This document shows, one piece after another, positions 46,281-55,485 of a DNA stretch of 64,000 nt. The notes beneath the pieces are model-generated. The model made no database searches and had not been told where the DNA came from. It saw nothing but the letters and a program-made list of their open reading frames with translations. Source of the DNA: Niabella pedocola (GTDB lineage Bacteria; Bacteroidota; Bacteroidia; Chitinophagales; Chitinophagaceae); the NCBI RefSeq assembly GCF_021044425.1, contig NZ_JAJNEC010000001.1:124001-188000 (forward strand), written 5' to 3'. Every line of letters starts with the position of its first letter. Position 1 is the first letter of the stretch. Both the position numbers and the translations under genes were made by a program.

Positions 46281-46463
46281 ACCGATACAGAAAGGATATA
46301 CGAGCGATACAGCTAGGATATAGAAAGGATACAGAAACGATATACAAAGGATATACAAAGGATATACAACCGATATACAAAGAGGTCAGTAGGGATCAGA
46401 AGGGGTCAGAAGCGGTCACAAGTGATCAGAAGGGATCAGAAGGGATCACGAGGGATCAAAAAG
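46281..46463 (+). repeat. Two adjoining short-unit tandem repeats
   Basis: 46281-46385 is built from about nine imperfect copies of a 12-base unit (GGATATACAAAG), and 46386-46463 from about eight imperfect copies of a 10-base unit (AGGGATCAGA). Read in one frame they give degenerate YTKDIQ and SDQKGSEG repeats, but stops and poor context argue against a gene. Confidence 0.75.
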
Positions 46464-46915
46464 ATAAACCGGCGCATAAAACGGCCAACTTTATACCAGC
46501 AATATTGGAAGCTGACGTTGCCGCTGATGGGTTTCTGCGTAATCCGCGCGAAAGATCAGCAAAAAGCTGCGGGAGCTATAGAACCGTTTAAAAAAGTAAA
46601 AAGATAAGAAGAACCGGTGTTCACCGGCAGCTCCTATTATGTAGGAACATATGATGCCGGCGGGTTTAATACCGGTAGGAGGGGCGGTAGCGCGGGGCCT
46701 CGTGCTTATTTGTATAACTATTTGTTCTTTAGTTGTTTGCGATTTGTATTATCATCCTGGTACTGCAGCGTTCCGCAACAGTGAACCACCGGGTGGGTGA
46801 TATGAAGACAGATAATGTATACATACATTGGGATGAGGAGGTTGCTTGTACGGACCGTTTTAATGACCGTAAATCATTGATAAACAATGCATACTTCTTT
46901 TTTCATAAAAAAAAT

Positions 46916-46947
46916 TTTGTTCCTGAATAAAATAATATGTATCTATG
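46916..46947 (+). promoter_or_regulatory. Putative PUL 2 promoter
   Basis: TTTG (46916-46919) and TATCTATG (46940-46947) match the Bacteroidota -33/-7 elements TTTG and TAnnTTTG with one mismatch and a 20-bp spacing, 40 bp before the susC-like ATG at 46988. Confidence 0.4.
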
Positions 46948-46987
46948 TATGTACAATTGATTTTTTATTTAACCTTTGCCGGTCATT

Positions 46988-49900
46988 ATGAACAAAAACT
47001 TACTAAGCTTGCTGAAGAAAAAATATGTGTATTACTGTATGCTCCTGTTGCTGGGAACAGCCGCCTCCGGGCAGGACGTCCTCAAAGTAACGGGAACGGT
47101 ATCCGACACAAAGGGGCAACCCATCCCCGGGGTAAACATCACCATCAAACACACACAAACCGGAACCGTTACCGCCGCCAAGGGCACTTATGCACTGGAT
47201 ATCCGCAGCGGAAAAGACACGCTGGTGTTTTCCTATGTGGGGTATGTTTCAAGGGAAGAACCTGTAAATGAACGGCAGGTGCTGGACCTGGTATTAACGG
47301 AAGATAAGGGCGACCTGGATGATGTAGTAGTGGTGGCCTATGGCCAGCAGAAAAAAGAAAGCATGGTAAGCTCCATCACAGCCATTAACCCGAAGGAGCT
47401 GAAGGGGCCTACCAGTAACCTCACCACCATGCTGGCGGGGCGCATCTCGGGGCTGATCTCTTACCAGCGCAGCGGGGAGCCGGGTGCCGATAATGCGGCA
47501 TTCTTTATCCGGGGCATTTCTTCATTTGGCTCCGGCAAACTGGATCCGCTGATCCTGATCGACGGGATGGAATCCAGCGGAACGGAACTGGCCCGTGTGC
47601 AGCCGGATGATATTGCCGGGTTCTCCGTTTTAAAAGATGCCGCCGCTGCTTCCCTGTATGGGGCACGGGGCGCCAACGGTGTGATCCTGGTAACCACCAA
47701 ATCGGGGAAAACGGGCGCTACCCGTATGAATATCCGGTTTGAAAATTCCACTTCTTCCAATACCCGTAACTTCCGGCTGGCAGATAATATTACCTACATG
47801 CAGCTGGCCAATGAAGCGGCCCTTACCCGTAACCCGCTAAACCCGTTGCCCTACGACCGGAATAAGATCGACCATACCATTGCCGGCGATAATCCTTACC
47901 TCTATCCCAACAATAACTGGATCGATGCGCTGATAAAAAAGTATACCAACAACCAGCGGCTGAACCTGAACCTGACGGGCGGCAGCCAGCGGGCACAGTA
48001 TTATGTAGGGGCTACGGCCAACCAGGACAATGGCGTATTAAAAAGGCAGCAGGGTACAAACGTAAACAATAACATCCAGCTGCGTAGTTATGAAGTGCGT
48101 TCCAACATCAACCTCAAATTAACCACCACCACGGAAGCCATTATCCGTACCTCCGGTAATTTTGATGATTACAACGGGCCCATCGGCGGTGGTGCTGCTA
48201 TCTTTTCAAGTGCGTTAAATGCCAACCCTGTTCTTTTCCCCGCAATCTTTCCGGCATCGGACCTGCCCCTGGTAAAGCACCCGCTGTTTGGCAATGCCGC
48301 AAGGGGATCCAATGGCGAAGTGTATGCCAACCCCTACGCATCCATGGTTTCCGGGTTTCAGCAATACAATACCTCTACGCTGAACGTTCAGGCAGAGGTA
48401 AAGCAGGACCTGAAGTTTGTAACACCCGGTTTGTCTGCACGGGTGATGATCTATACCAAACGGTATTCCTATTTCAGTCTGAGCCGGCAATACAATCCTT
48501 TCTTTTATGCGGCCAGTCCAAGGGTGATCGATCCCAATGCCTACCAGCTTACCTTACTCAATGAAAATACGGCCACCGAATACCTGAACTACAACGCGGG
48601 GCCAAAGATCGTAAATACCACTACCTATGCCGAGGCCGCGGTGAACTATAACCGCACGTTTAATAACGTACACAATATCGGCGGATTGCTGATCGGCATC
48701 CGGCGCAATTACCTCAATGGTAATGCCGGTGATCTGCAGTCTTCCCTTCCTTTCAGGAACCAGGGCGTATCCGGCAGGTTTACTTACGGATACAATAACC
48801 GGTACCTGTTTGAAGCCAACTTCGGGTATAACGGCTCGGAACGTTTTGCAAAAAACAACCGCTATGGTTTCTTTCCCTCGGTGGGCGTAGCCTGGAACAT
48901 CAGCAATGAAAAATTCTTTGAGGACCTGGTGCCGGTAGTGTCTAAATTAAAATTGCGCGCTACCTACGGTTTGGTGGGCAATGATCAGATCGGTAATGCC
49001 AACGACCGTTTCTTTTACCTGTCCAATGTAAGTCTGAATGATGACAATTACCGGTATTACTTTGGAGAGAACTATGCCCAATCGCGTCCGGGTGTGTCCA
49101 TATCCAGGTATCCCAATGAAGGCATTACCTGGGAAAAATCAAAGAAAGTAAATGTGGGGATGGACCTGGGCCTGTGGAACGCGTTCAATGTAACGGTAGA
49201 TGCCTATAAGGAGCGCCGCAGCAATATCCTGATGGTGCGGTCCTATATTCCCACCACGATGGGATTGGGTCCCAATGTAAGTGCCAACGTAGGGGTGGCT
49301 GAAGGTTTGGGTGTGGATGTGGCCATGGATTATAACAAAACCTTCGGCAGGTCCTGGTTACAGGCCCGCGGTACATTTACCTATGCCGCCAGTAAACTGC
49401 TGGTAAATGAAGAACCGGAGTACCCGGCAAACATGCAGTACCTCTCCCGTGTTGGCCAGTCGCTGGGACAGGTATACGGACTGGTTGCAGAGCGTTTGTT
49501 TGTAGACGACGAAGATGTAAAGAACTCACCCAAACAAAACTTTGGCGAGGTGAGGGGCGGAGATATCAAATACCGCGATCTGAACGGCGACGGACAGATC
49601 ACCAACCTGGATATGATCAACGGCCTGGGATACCCGGTCACTCCCGAGATCATTTATGGATTTGGCTTCTCCTTTGGCTTCGGCAATTTTGATATCAGCA
49701 CCTTCTTTCAGGGCTCTGCACGTTCTTCGCTCTTCATCGATCCCGCGGCCATTTCTCCCTTTGTGGCAGACGGGGCCAATCAGCATGGCCTGCTTAAAGT
49801 GATCGCCGACGACCACTGGTCGGAGGACAACCGCAACCTGTATGCCTTTTGGCCAAGGCTGGGGCTTACCCAAAATAACAACAACAACCAGCAATCGAAC

Positions 49901-50131
49901 TGGTGGATGCGCAACGGTGCCTTCTTGAGAATGAAAAGTGCGGAGCTTGGCTATAATATCGGCACCAAAGGATTGAAGAAGTACCGGATATCCGGACTGC
50001 GGCTTTACGCCAACGGCAGCAACCTGTTTTTGATCAGCGCCTTTAAGCTTTGGGATCCGGAGCAGGGTGGCAATGGATTGGGGTATCCCATTCAACGGGT
50101 ATTCAATTTCGGAATCAACGTTCAGCTATAA
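46988..50131 (+). CDS. susC: SusC/RagA-type TonB-dependent transporter without STN domain
   Basis: From ATG 46988 the protein has 1047 residues; the frame is open from TTG 46976 but the ATG gives a proper signal peptide (MNKNLLSLLKKKYVYYCMLL to ASGQ). The order is carboxypeptidase-regulatory-like domain (about 30-105; VTGTVSDTKGQPIPGVNITI), plug (LDDVVVVAYGQQKKES, FSVLKDAAAASLYGARGANG) and barrel ending VFNFGINVQL. Unlike the PUL 1 SusC it lacks an STN domain, and no sigma/anti-sigma genes lie beside it, so PUL 2 must be regulated in another way. It pairs with the SusD gene 21 bp downstream. Confidence 0.95.
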   Translation: MNKNLLSLLKKKYVYYCMLLLLGTAASGQDVLKVTGTVSDTKGQPIPGVNITIKHTQTGTVTAAKGTYALDIRSGKDTLVFSYVGYVSREEPVNERQVLDLVLTEDKGDLDDVVVVAYGQQKKESMVSSITAINPKELKGPTSNLTTMLAGRISGLISYQRSGEPGADNAAFFIRGISSFGSGKLDPLILIDGMESSGTELARVQPDDIAGFSVLKDAAAASLYGARGANGVILVTTKSGKTGATRMNIRFENSTSSNTRNFRLADNITYMQLANEAALTRNPLNPLPYDRNKIDHTIAGDNPYLYPNNNWIDALIKKYTNNQRLNLNLTGGSQRAQYYVGATANQDNGVLKRQQGTNVNNNIQLRSYEVRSNINLKLTTTTEAIIRTSGNFDDYNGPIGGGAAIFSSALNANPVLFPAIFPASDLPLVKHPLFGNAARGSNGEVYANPYASMVSGFQQYNTSTLNVQAEVKQDLKFVTPGLSARVMIYTKRYSYFSLSRQYNPFFYAASPRVIDPNAYQLTLLNENTATEYLNYNAGPKIVNTTTYAEAAVNYNRTFNNVHNIGGLLIGIRRNYLNGNAGDLQSSLPFRNQGVSGRFTYGYNNRYLFEANFGYNGSERFAKNNRYGFFPSVGVAWNISNEKFFEDLVPVVSKLKLRATYGLVGNDQIGNANDRFFYLSNVSLNDDNYRYYFGENYAQSRPGVSISRYPNEGITWEKSKKVNVGMDLGLWNAFNVTVDAYKERRSNILMVRSYIPTTMGLGPNVSANVGVAEGLGVDVAMDYNKTFGRSWLQARGTFTYAASKLLVNEEPEYPANMQYLSRVGQSLGQVYGLVAERLFVDDEDVKNSPKQNFGEVRGGDIKYRDLNGDGQITNLDMINGLGYPVTPEIIYGFGFSFGFGNFDISTFFQGSARSSLFIDPAAISPFVADGANQHGLLKVIADDHWSEDNRNLYAFWPRLGLTQNNNNNQQSNWWMRNGAFLRMKSAELGYNIGTKGLKKYRISGLRLYANGSNLFLISAFKLWDPEQGGNGLGYPIQRVFNFGINVQL

Positions 50132-50152
50132 TACAGATAAAACCAAAAATAT

Positions 50153-52093
50153 ATGTACGCAATAGATCGCCATTTACAAAATATAAAAATAACCCGGAAG
50201 GGGCTGCGCATCCTCTGCTTATGCGGGGTACTGGCACTGGTGGCCTCCTGTAAAAAAGGCTTCCTGGATCTGGTGCCGGATAATGTGCCCACACTGGATC
50301 ATGCATTTTCCAACCGGCTCGAAGCCGAAAAATATTTATATACCTGTTATGCTTTTCTGCCGCAGGAAGGACACCCGGATAAAAATCCTGCCTTCAGCGG
50401 CGGAGATGAAGCCTGGACCTACTGGCCGATGATCGAGGATTTTTTTTACCGCGATCCTTATCATATTGCCCGCGGTGAGCAACGGCAAACAGAACCCTAT
50501 ATGAATTACTGGGATGGCTATGATGGAAAGTCGCTCTGGCAGGGAATCCGCACCTGCAATATCTTTCTTGAAAATATCGACCGCATAGCAGATCTGCAGC
50601 CCTATGAAAAAACCAGGTGGATTGCCGAGGCTAAATTCCTGAAGGCCTATTTTCACTGGTACCTGTTCCGCATGTATGGCCCCATCCCGATCATGGATCA
50701 AAACCTGCCCATTACCACCGCACCCGCCGAGGTAAAAGTGTACCGGCAGCCGGTAGATTCCGTGGTCAATTATATTGCCGGGCTCATTGATGAAGCCGCT
50801 GCCGGCGATAATAATACCGGGCTGCCGTTAACGATTACCAGCACGGCCACCGAGCTTGGGCGCATTACCAAGGTGGCGGCGCTGGCTATAAAAGCCCGCC
50901 TGCTGGTTACGGCGGCAAGCCCGTTGTTTAACGGCAACAATGATTTTACCGGGTTAAAAAATAATAACGGCCAGGTACTGTTTAACCCGCAGTATGATGC
51001 CGGCAAATGGACACGGGCCCGCGCGGCCTGTAAGGTGGCCATCGATGCGGCGCAGGCTGCCGGTTTAAAACTGTACTATTTTAATCCGTCCATTATTACC
51101 GTGGATAATGCTACCCGTATTGAAATGAATATCCGGAACGCGGTATGTGAAAAATGGAACAGCGAGCTGATCTGGGGACTCACCACGGGCGGCGATCCTA
51201 CTTTTTGGCTGCAGACCTATGCCTGCCCGCAGCTGGACCCCAACCAATTTAACATAAACCTGAAAGGTAAACTGGCACCGCCCATGAAAATGGCCGAGCT
51301 GTTCTATACCAAAAACGGTGTACCCATCGAAGAGGATAAAACCTGGGACTATACCAACCGGTTTCACCTGAAAACGGCCACCGGCAAAGACACCGGTATC
51401 CAGGAAGGATATCAGACCGTGGCACTGCATTTTGACCGCGAGCCCCGGTTTTATGCCGATATGGCTTTTGACGGTTCCAAATGGTTTATGCGCAACGGGA
51501 ACTATAACATCCAAAGTAAGCTGGGCGAATACTCCGGCAAAAAGCAAAGCCGCATCTATTCCGTAACCGGGTATTTTACCAAGAAGATCGTAAACTGGAA
51601 CCTGGTTTACAGCAACACTTCTTTACAGGTAGAATCCTATCCCTGGCCCGTGATGCGGCTGAGCGATCTGTACCTGTTATATGCCGAGGCGTTGAACGAA
51701 TCCGGCGCATCCGCAGAAGCCCTACCGTATCTCAACCAGGTACGCGCAAGAGCCGGACTGCGGTCCGTAGAACAATCCTGGTCCATGTATTCGAACCGGG
51801 CCGCAAAATACCAGTCGGTAGAAGGCCTGCGGGAAATCATCCGGCAGGAGCGCGGGATAGAGATGGCATTTGAGGGCAGCAGGTACTGGGACCTCCGCCG
51901 CTGGAAAACAGCGCCGCAAACATTAAGCACGGCCATTTACGGCTGGGATATCCTGCAAACAACCTATGCCGATTATAACCGCAGGGTACTGTTATACAGT
52001 CCGCAGTTTATTGCGCCCCGCGATTATTTCTGGCCGATACGGGAATATAACCTGCAGATCAATCCCAACCTGGTGCAAAACCCCGGCTGGTAG
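50153..52093 (+). CDS. susD: SusD/RagB-family surface glycan-binding lipoprotein
   Basis: The 646-residue protein has a lipoprotein signal with C33 (LALVASCKKG) and SusD landmarks: FLENIDRIADLQPYEKTRWI, EAKFLKAYFHWYLFRMYGPI, VMRLSDLYLLYAEALNESGA and REIIRQERGIEMAFEGSRYW. It is longer than average (many SusD are 500-600 residues) because of a large insert in the middle (about 330-480). It should cap the SusC barrel encoded just upstream and bind the PUL 2 glycan. Two further surface lipoprotein genes follow, in the positions where SusE/SusF-type binding proteins occur. Confidence 0.95.
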   Translation: MYAIDRHLQNIKITRKGLRILCLCGVLALVASCKKGFLDLVPDNVPTLDHAFSNRLEAEKYLYTCYAFLPQEGHPDKNPAFSGGDEAWTYWPMIEDFFYRDPYHIARGEQRQTEPYMNYWDGYDGKSLWQGIRTCNIFLENIDRIADLQPYEKTRWIAEAKFLKAYFHWYLFRMYGPIPIMDQNLPITTAPAEVKVYRQPVDSVVNYIAGLIDEAAAGDNNTGLPLTITSTATELGRITKVAALAIKARLLVTAASPLFNGNNDFTGLKNNNGQVLFNPQYDAGKWTRARAACKVAIDAAQAAGLKLYYFNPSIITVDNATRIEMNIRNAVCEKWNSELIWGLTTGGDPTFWLQTYACPQLDPNQFNINLKGKLAPPMKMAELFYTKNGVPIEEDKTWDYTNRFHLKTATGKDTGIQEGYQTVALHFDREPRFYADMAFDGSKWFMRNGNYNIQSKLGEYSGKKQSRIYSVTGYFTKKIVNWNLVYSNTSLQVESYPWPVMRLSDLYLLYAEALNESGASAEALPYLNQVRARAGLRSVEQSWSMYSNRAAKYQSVEGLREIIRQERGIEMAFEGSRYWDLRRWKTAPQTLSTAIYGWDILQTTYADYNRRVLLYSPQFIAPRDYFWPIREYNLQINPNLVQNPGW

Positions 52094-52136
52094 CCGCAGG
52101 CGTATTTAATTACCAACTATGCTTAAATGTATTGAA

Positions 52137-53306
52137 ATGAAAAAATGTATTTGTTATTATAGTCTTATTTGTTTTTTGCTGGTAACCGCGGCCTGCAAAC
52201 GGGAGGTGGCCGGTCCTGCATTGAAGGATGACGTAGCGCCGGAGCCCGTAAGCGAGGTAACGGTAGAGAACCTGAACGGCGCGGCAAAGATCAGCTATGC
52301 ATTGCCCGAAGATCCGGACCTGCTGTATGTAAAGGCACGGTATACCACCCGGCAGGGCGTTGTAAGGGAAACAAAGGTAAGCCGCTACAACCGCAGTATT
52401 ATGGTAGATGGTTTTGGCGATACCAGCGCCTACCAGGTAGCGCTCTATACGGTAGATAAAAGTGAGAACAGCTCACCGGTTGTTGAGGTAACGGTACACC
52501 CGCTGGAGCCACCGGTTTGGATCGTGCGTAAGCAGCTGAAGCTGGCGCCGGATTTTGGAGGCGTTAATGTACGGTATACCAATCCCGGGGAACACGACCT
52601 GGCCATTGTAGTGCTGGCCAATGATTCACTGGGACAATTTTCTCCGCGAAGCACGAATTATACCAATCTGAAAGCTGGTGATTTCTCTACGCGCAACATG
52701 CCCGATGTTCCGACCCGGTTTGGTGTGTATGTACGGGATCGCTGGGGGAATCTTTCGGATACCTTAATTACACAACTTACACCGTTGTTTGAAGCCTTGC
52801 TGGATCGCACAAAGATGAGGGGACTGACCCTGCCCACGGATGCGCCGCTGGGTTATGGCGGCAGTATTGCCGGGCTTTTCGACGGAAACACCACCAGCGG
52901 GTTTTATCATTCGGGTGACGCTGCAAGAATGCCGCAATGGTTTACGTATGATATGGGGGTAACGGCCAAATTAAGCCGGCTTGCATGGTTTATGCGTCCG
53001 GGTTTTTACTACACCCTGCATAACCCCAAAGAGGTAGAAATATGGGGATCGAATAACCCCAACCCCGACGGCAGTTTCGACGATAGCTGGGTTTTGCTGG
53101 CCACCGCCACGCAAACCAAACCCTCCGGGCTTCCGGAAGGACAGCTTTCGCAGGCGGATACAGATGCGGCACTGGCCGGCTATACCGTCGTATTCCCGCT
53201 GAATACGCCCAAGGTCCGGTACATCCGTTTTAAAACCCTGAAGAACTGGTCGAACGGAACCTATGTAAACTTTTATGAAATCATGATGTGGGGCGATACC
53301 AAATAA
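52137..53306 (+). CDS. DUF4959/DUF5126/DUF5000-type surface lipoprotein
   Basis: From ATG 52137 the protein has 389 residues and a lipoprotein signal with C20 (LVTAACKRE); an ATG at 52119 adds six residues. The domain order is a DUF4959-like fibronectin-III fold (about 35-120; PEPVSEVTVENLNGAAKISY), a DUF5126-like Ig fold (about 120-215) and a C-terminal DUF5000/discoidin-like domain (about 230-389; SRLAWFMRPGFYYTLHNPKE, EIWGSNNPNPDGSFDDSW). The last domain usually binds sugars. Such proteins stand third in mannan-type PULs of Bacteroidota, after susC and susD, and probably act as surface glycan-binding proteins. Confidence 0.87.
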   Translation: MKKCICYYSLICFLLVTAACKREVAGPALKDDVAPEPVSEVTVENLNGAAKISYALPEDPDLLYVKARYTTRQGVVRETKVSRYNRSIMVDGFGDTSAYQVALYTVDKSENSSPVVEVTVHPLEPPVWIVRKQLKLAPDFGGVNVRYTNPGEHDLAIVVLANDSLGQFSPRSTNYTNLKAGDFSTRNMPDVPTRFGVYVRDRWGNLSDTLITQLTPLFEALLDRTKMRGLTLPTDAPLGYGGSIAGLFDGNTTSGFYHSGDAARMPQWFTYDMGVTAKLSRLAWFMRPGFYYTLHNPKEVEIWGSNNPNPDGSFDDSWVLLATATQTKPSGLPEGQLSQADTDAALAGYTVVFPLNTPKVRYIRFKTLKNWSNGTYVNFYEIMMWGDTK

Positions 53307-53434
53307 TTCATCTTAAAAAGAAATACGAATACATGAAATGACCATAAAAATTTTCGGGTAAATTTTTACCCAGAACGATGAAAATTTTTATGCAAAATTC
53401 CATCTGATCACTAAAAAAAATAAAAAATATACAG

Positions 53435-54643
53435 ATGAAATGGATCAATAGTATAACAGTTTTAGGAATGCTGCTGGTTGCCGGTATGCTTTCCTGTACC
53501 AAAACCAGTGGCGATGCCTATCGCAGGTACCTGGAGAGCGGAGAGCTCACCTACCCGGGACGGCTGGATACGGTGATTGTGCGGCCCGGGCATAACCGCA
53601 TACTGCTTTCTGCAGTACTGGGTAATGATCCGCTGATAAAGCGGCTTACCATCCATTGGAACAATGGCCGGGACTCAATGGAGGTTCCCGTAAAGCGCAC
53701 CAAGGGCGTCGATACCATCGATGTACTGGTGCCCGACCTGAGGGAAGGGAACTATAATTTTACGTTGTATACCTATGATAAGGAAAATCACCAGTCGGTA
53801 GTGGTCAATGCCTTTGGTGTGGCATACGGACAAAACTATACGGGTTCGCTGGTGAACCGCACATTGCGATCGGTGGAGCAGTCGGAAGACGGGCAAAACC
53901 TGGTCCTGAACTGGGGCGAGCCGGCCGGTGGGGAACTGGGCGTGGATGTAGACTATACCGGCGCAAACGGAAGCGCGCAAAAGATTACAGTAGCACCAAC
54001 AGAAACGCGTACCGTGTTGCCGGATTACCAGGATCGGTCGTTACTTAGTTACCGTTCCAAATACAAACCGGACTCCACCGCTTTTGAATTCTTTTATCCC
54101 GCAGCCTCCACCGTTACGTTGCCGGCATTTGAGCGCCGGCTGCCAAAATCGGGCTTTAAAGTACTGGAACTGCCCACCGATGTAAAAGACGGGGGATATG
54201 GCTGGTTGCTGCCCTACCTGTGGGATGAAAAATACGACCCGCCGGGCTTTGCCACGCAATCGATCATTCCCTGCTGGTTTACGATCGACTGCGGATCCGC
54301 AGCAGCGCTCAGCCGTTTTAAAGTATGGCAGGCCAACGACCGGTTATATCAGCTGGAAAGTGTGAAAACATTTGAATTGTATGGAAGCCATAACCCGGCA
54401 GCAGATGGCAGCTGGGCTAGCTGGACGAAGATCGGGGCGTATCAGTCAGTAAAACCTTCCGGGCTTCCGGTTGGAGAAAATACACAGGCGGATATAGACT
54501 ATGCAAAGGCCGGGGAGGAATTTGCAGTACCGGAAGGCACGGCGAAGTACCGGTACTACCGGCTTAAATTATTGTCGAACTGGGGCGGCAGCAATTTTAT
54601 GACCCTGGAAGAAATAACCTTTTATACCCGCGACCGGCAGTAA
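53435..54643 (+). CDS. DUF4998-type surface lipoprotein with discoidin-like C terminus
   Basis: The 402-residue protein has a lipoprotein signal with C21 (LVAGMLSCTKT). A DUF4998-like N-terminal part follows (about 25-210; YLESGELTYPGRLDTVIVRP, LTIHWNNGRDSMEV), then a C-terminal discoidin/F5-F8-like domain (about 245-402; FELYGSHNPAADGSWASWTK, YRYYRLKLLSNWGG). The end domain resembles that of the preceding gene product, so the two probably bind related sugars at the cell surface. A 128-bp gap precedes it, longer than other gaps in the PUL, and may hold a secondary start of transcription, though I see no clear promoter elements. Confidence 0.87.
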   Translation: MKWINSITVLGMLLVAGMLSCTKTSGDAYRRYLESGELTYPGRLDTVIVRPGHNRILLSAVLGNDPLIKRLTIHWNNGRDSMEVPVKRTKGVDTIDVLVPDLREGNYNFTLYTYDKENHQSVVVNAFGVAYGQNYTGSLVNRTLRSVEQSEDGQNLVLNWGEPAGGELGVDVDYTGANGSAQKITVAPTETRTVLPDYQDRSLLSYRSKYKPDSTAFEFFYPAASTVTLPAFERRLPKSGFKVLELPTDVKDGGYGWLLPYLWDEKYDPPGFATQSIIPCWFTIDCGSAAALSRFKVWQANDRLYQLESVKTFELYGSHNPAADGSWASWTKIGAYQSVKPSGLPVGENTQADIDYAKAGEEFAVPEGTAKYRYYRLKLLSNWGGSNFMTLEEITFYTRDRQ

Positions 54644-54676
54644 TGACCGTTTCTTTCATATATTTAAAATTACAGG

Positions 54677-55393
54677 ATGCATTTTCATTTGAAGTTTTAC
54701 AGGAAGACCCCGTTGATCCTTATAGCTGTTGTGCTTTGTACGGGATTTGGTACCCGCAATATAAGCCGGGAAACCGGCGCGGATCCGTTGGCAGATACCA
54801 TCCGGCAACAGGGGATTACATTAATTTTTTCGGACCGGTCGGAAGGCATGGACAGCCGTCAGAAGCAGGACCTTATCCGCACTTTTTTTACAATTTATCC
54901 CCGCTTTATAAAAACCTTCAACCCGAAGGCGATCCGTACCATCCATTTTAAAATAGACTCCGGTTATACAGGTGTGGCGTATGCCGATGCAAAAACGGGC
55001 ATGGTATGCTATGGTGCGGACTACATGAAAAAACATCCAAAGGATGTGGATGTGGTTACACATGAAGTGATGCACATCATACAGAACTATCCCTCCGGAC
55101 CGGGATGGGTTACCGAAGGCATTGCCGACTATGTACGGCATGTATACGGATTGAACAATGCGGCCACAGGCTGGGCGTTGCGCAGCCCGCGGCCCGGCGA
55201 ATCGTATACGAACGGTTATGGCACTGCCGCAAGGCTTTTTGCCTGGATGGAGCTCCGGGTGAAGAAAGGGATCGTTAAAAAACTGGATGCCGCCATGCGC
55301 TCCGGCACTTATACCGATGGTTTTTGGGTAAAAGAAACAGGGAAGGATATGGACCGGTTGTGGACGGATTATACAAACCGGCCGGAGCTTTAA
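54677..55393 (+). CDS. Basic secretory protein (BSP) family metalloprotease
   Basis: The 238-residue protein has an N-terminal signal or anchor (YRKTPLILIAVVLCTGFG) and a catalytic domain of the plant-and-bacterial basic secretory protein family. The zincin motif is HEVMH at 129-133, followed by the third-ligand region (GWVTEGIADYVRHVYG) and the YGTAARLFAWMEL segment typical of the family. It should be a zinc-dependent endopeptidase in the periplasm or at the surface. It sits in the middle of PUL 2, 33 bp after the DUF4998 gene. A protease here suggests the PUL attacks a mannosylated protein and not a free polysaccharide. The assignment is by motif and layout; activity is inferred. Confidence 0.85.
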   Translation: MHFHLKFYRKTPLILIAVVLCTGFGTRNISRETGADPLADTIRQQGITLIFSDRSEGMDSRQKQDLIRTFFTIYPRFIKTFNPKAIRTIHFKIDSGYTGVAYADAKTGMVCYGADYMKKHPKDVDVVTHEVMHIIQNYPSGPGWVTEGIADYVRHVYGLNNAATGWALRSPRPGESYTNGYGTAARLFAWMELRVKKGIVKKLDAAMRSGTYTDGFWVKETGKDMDRLWTDYTNRPEL

Positions 55394-55485
55394 GAAGAAT
55401 TACCCGGTATTAAATACTTTTAGGACTGGGGATACAGGAAGAGATGATCGTATAAGCCGTTGAACTATAAAGCAGCGATTAGGGA

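Larger units (their letters stand above)
45572..46987. other. 1.4-kb gene-free, repeat-rich stretch before PUL 2
   Basis: No frame here is convincingly a gene. The stretch holds a short palindrome (45708-45776), two full copies of the dispersed palindromic repeat (45872-45975, 46051-46155), a short-unit tandem repeat (46281-46463) and the presumed PUL 2 promoter (46916-46947). Between 46464 and 46900 I see nothing definite, although the small inverted repeat ACCGG-N-CCGGT occurs near 46614. Confidence 0.6.

Noticed and set aside
46184..46607. Frames through the short-unit tandem repeats coding YTKDIQ and DQKGSEG repeats
   Set aside because: No plausible start context, and the peptides mirror the DNA repeats; kept only as a repeat feature.
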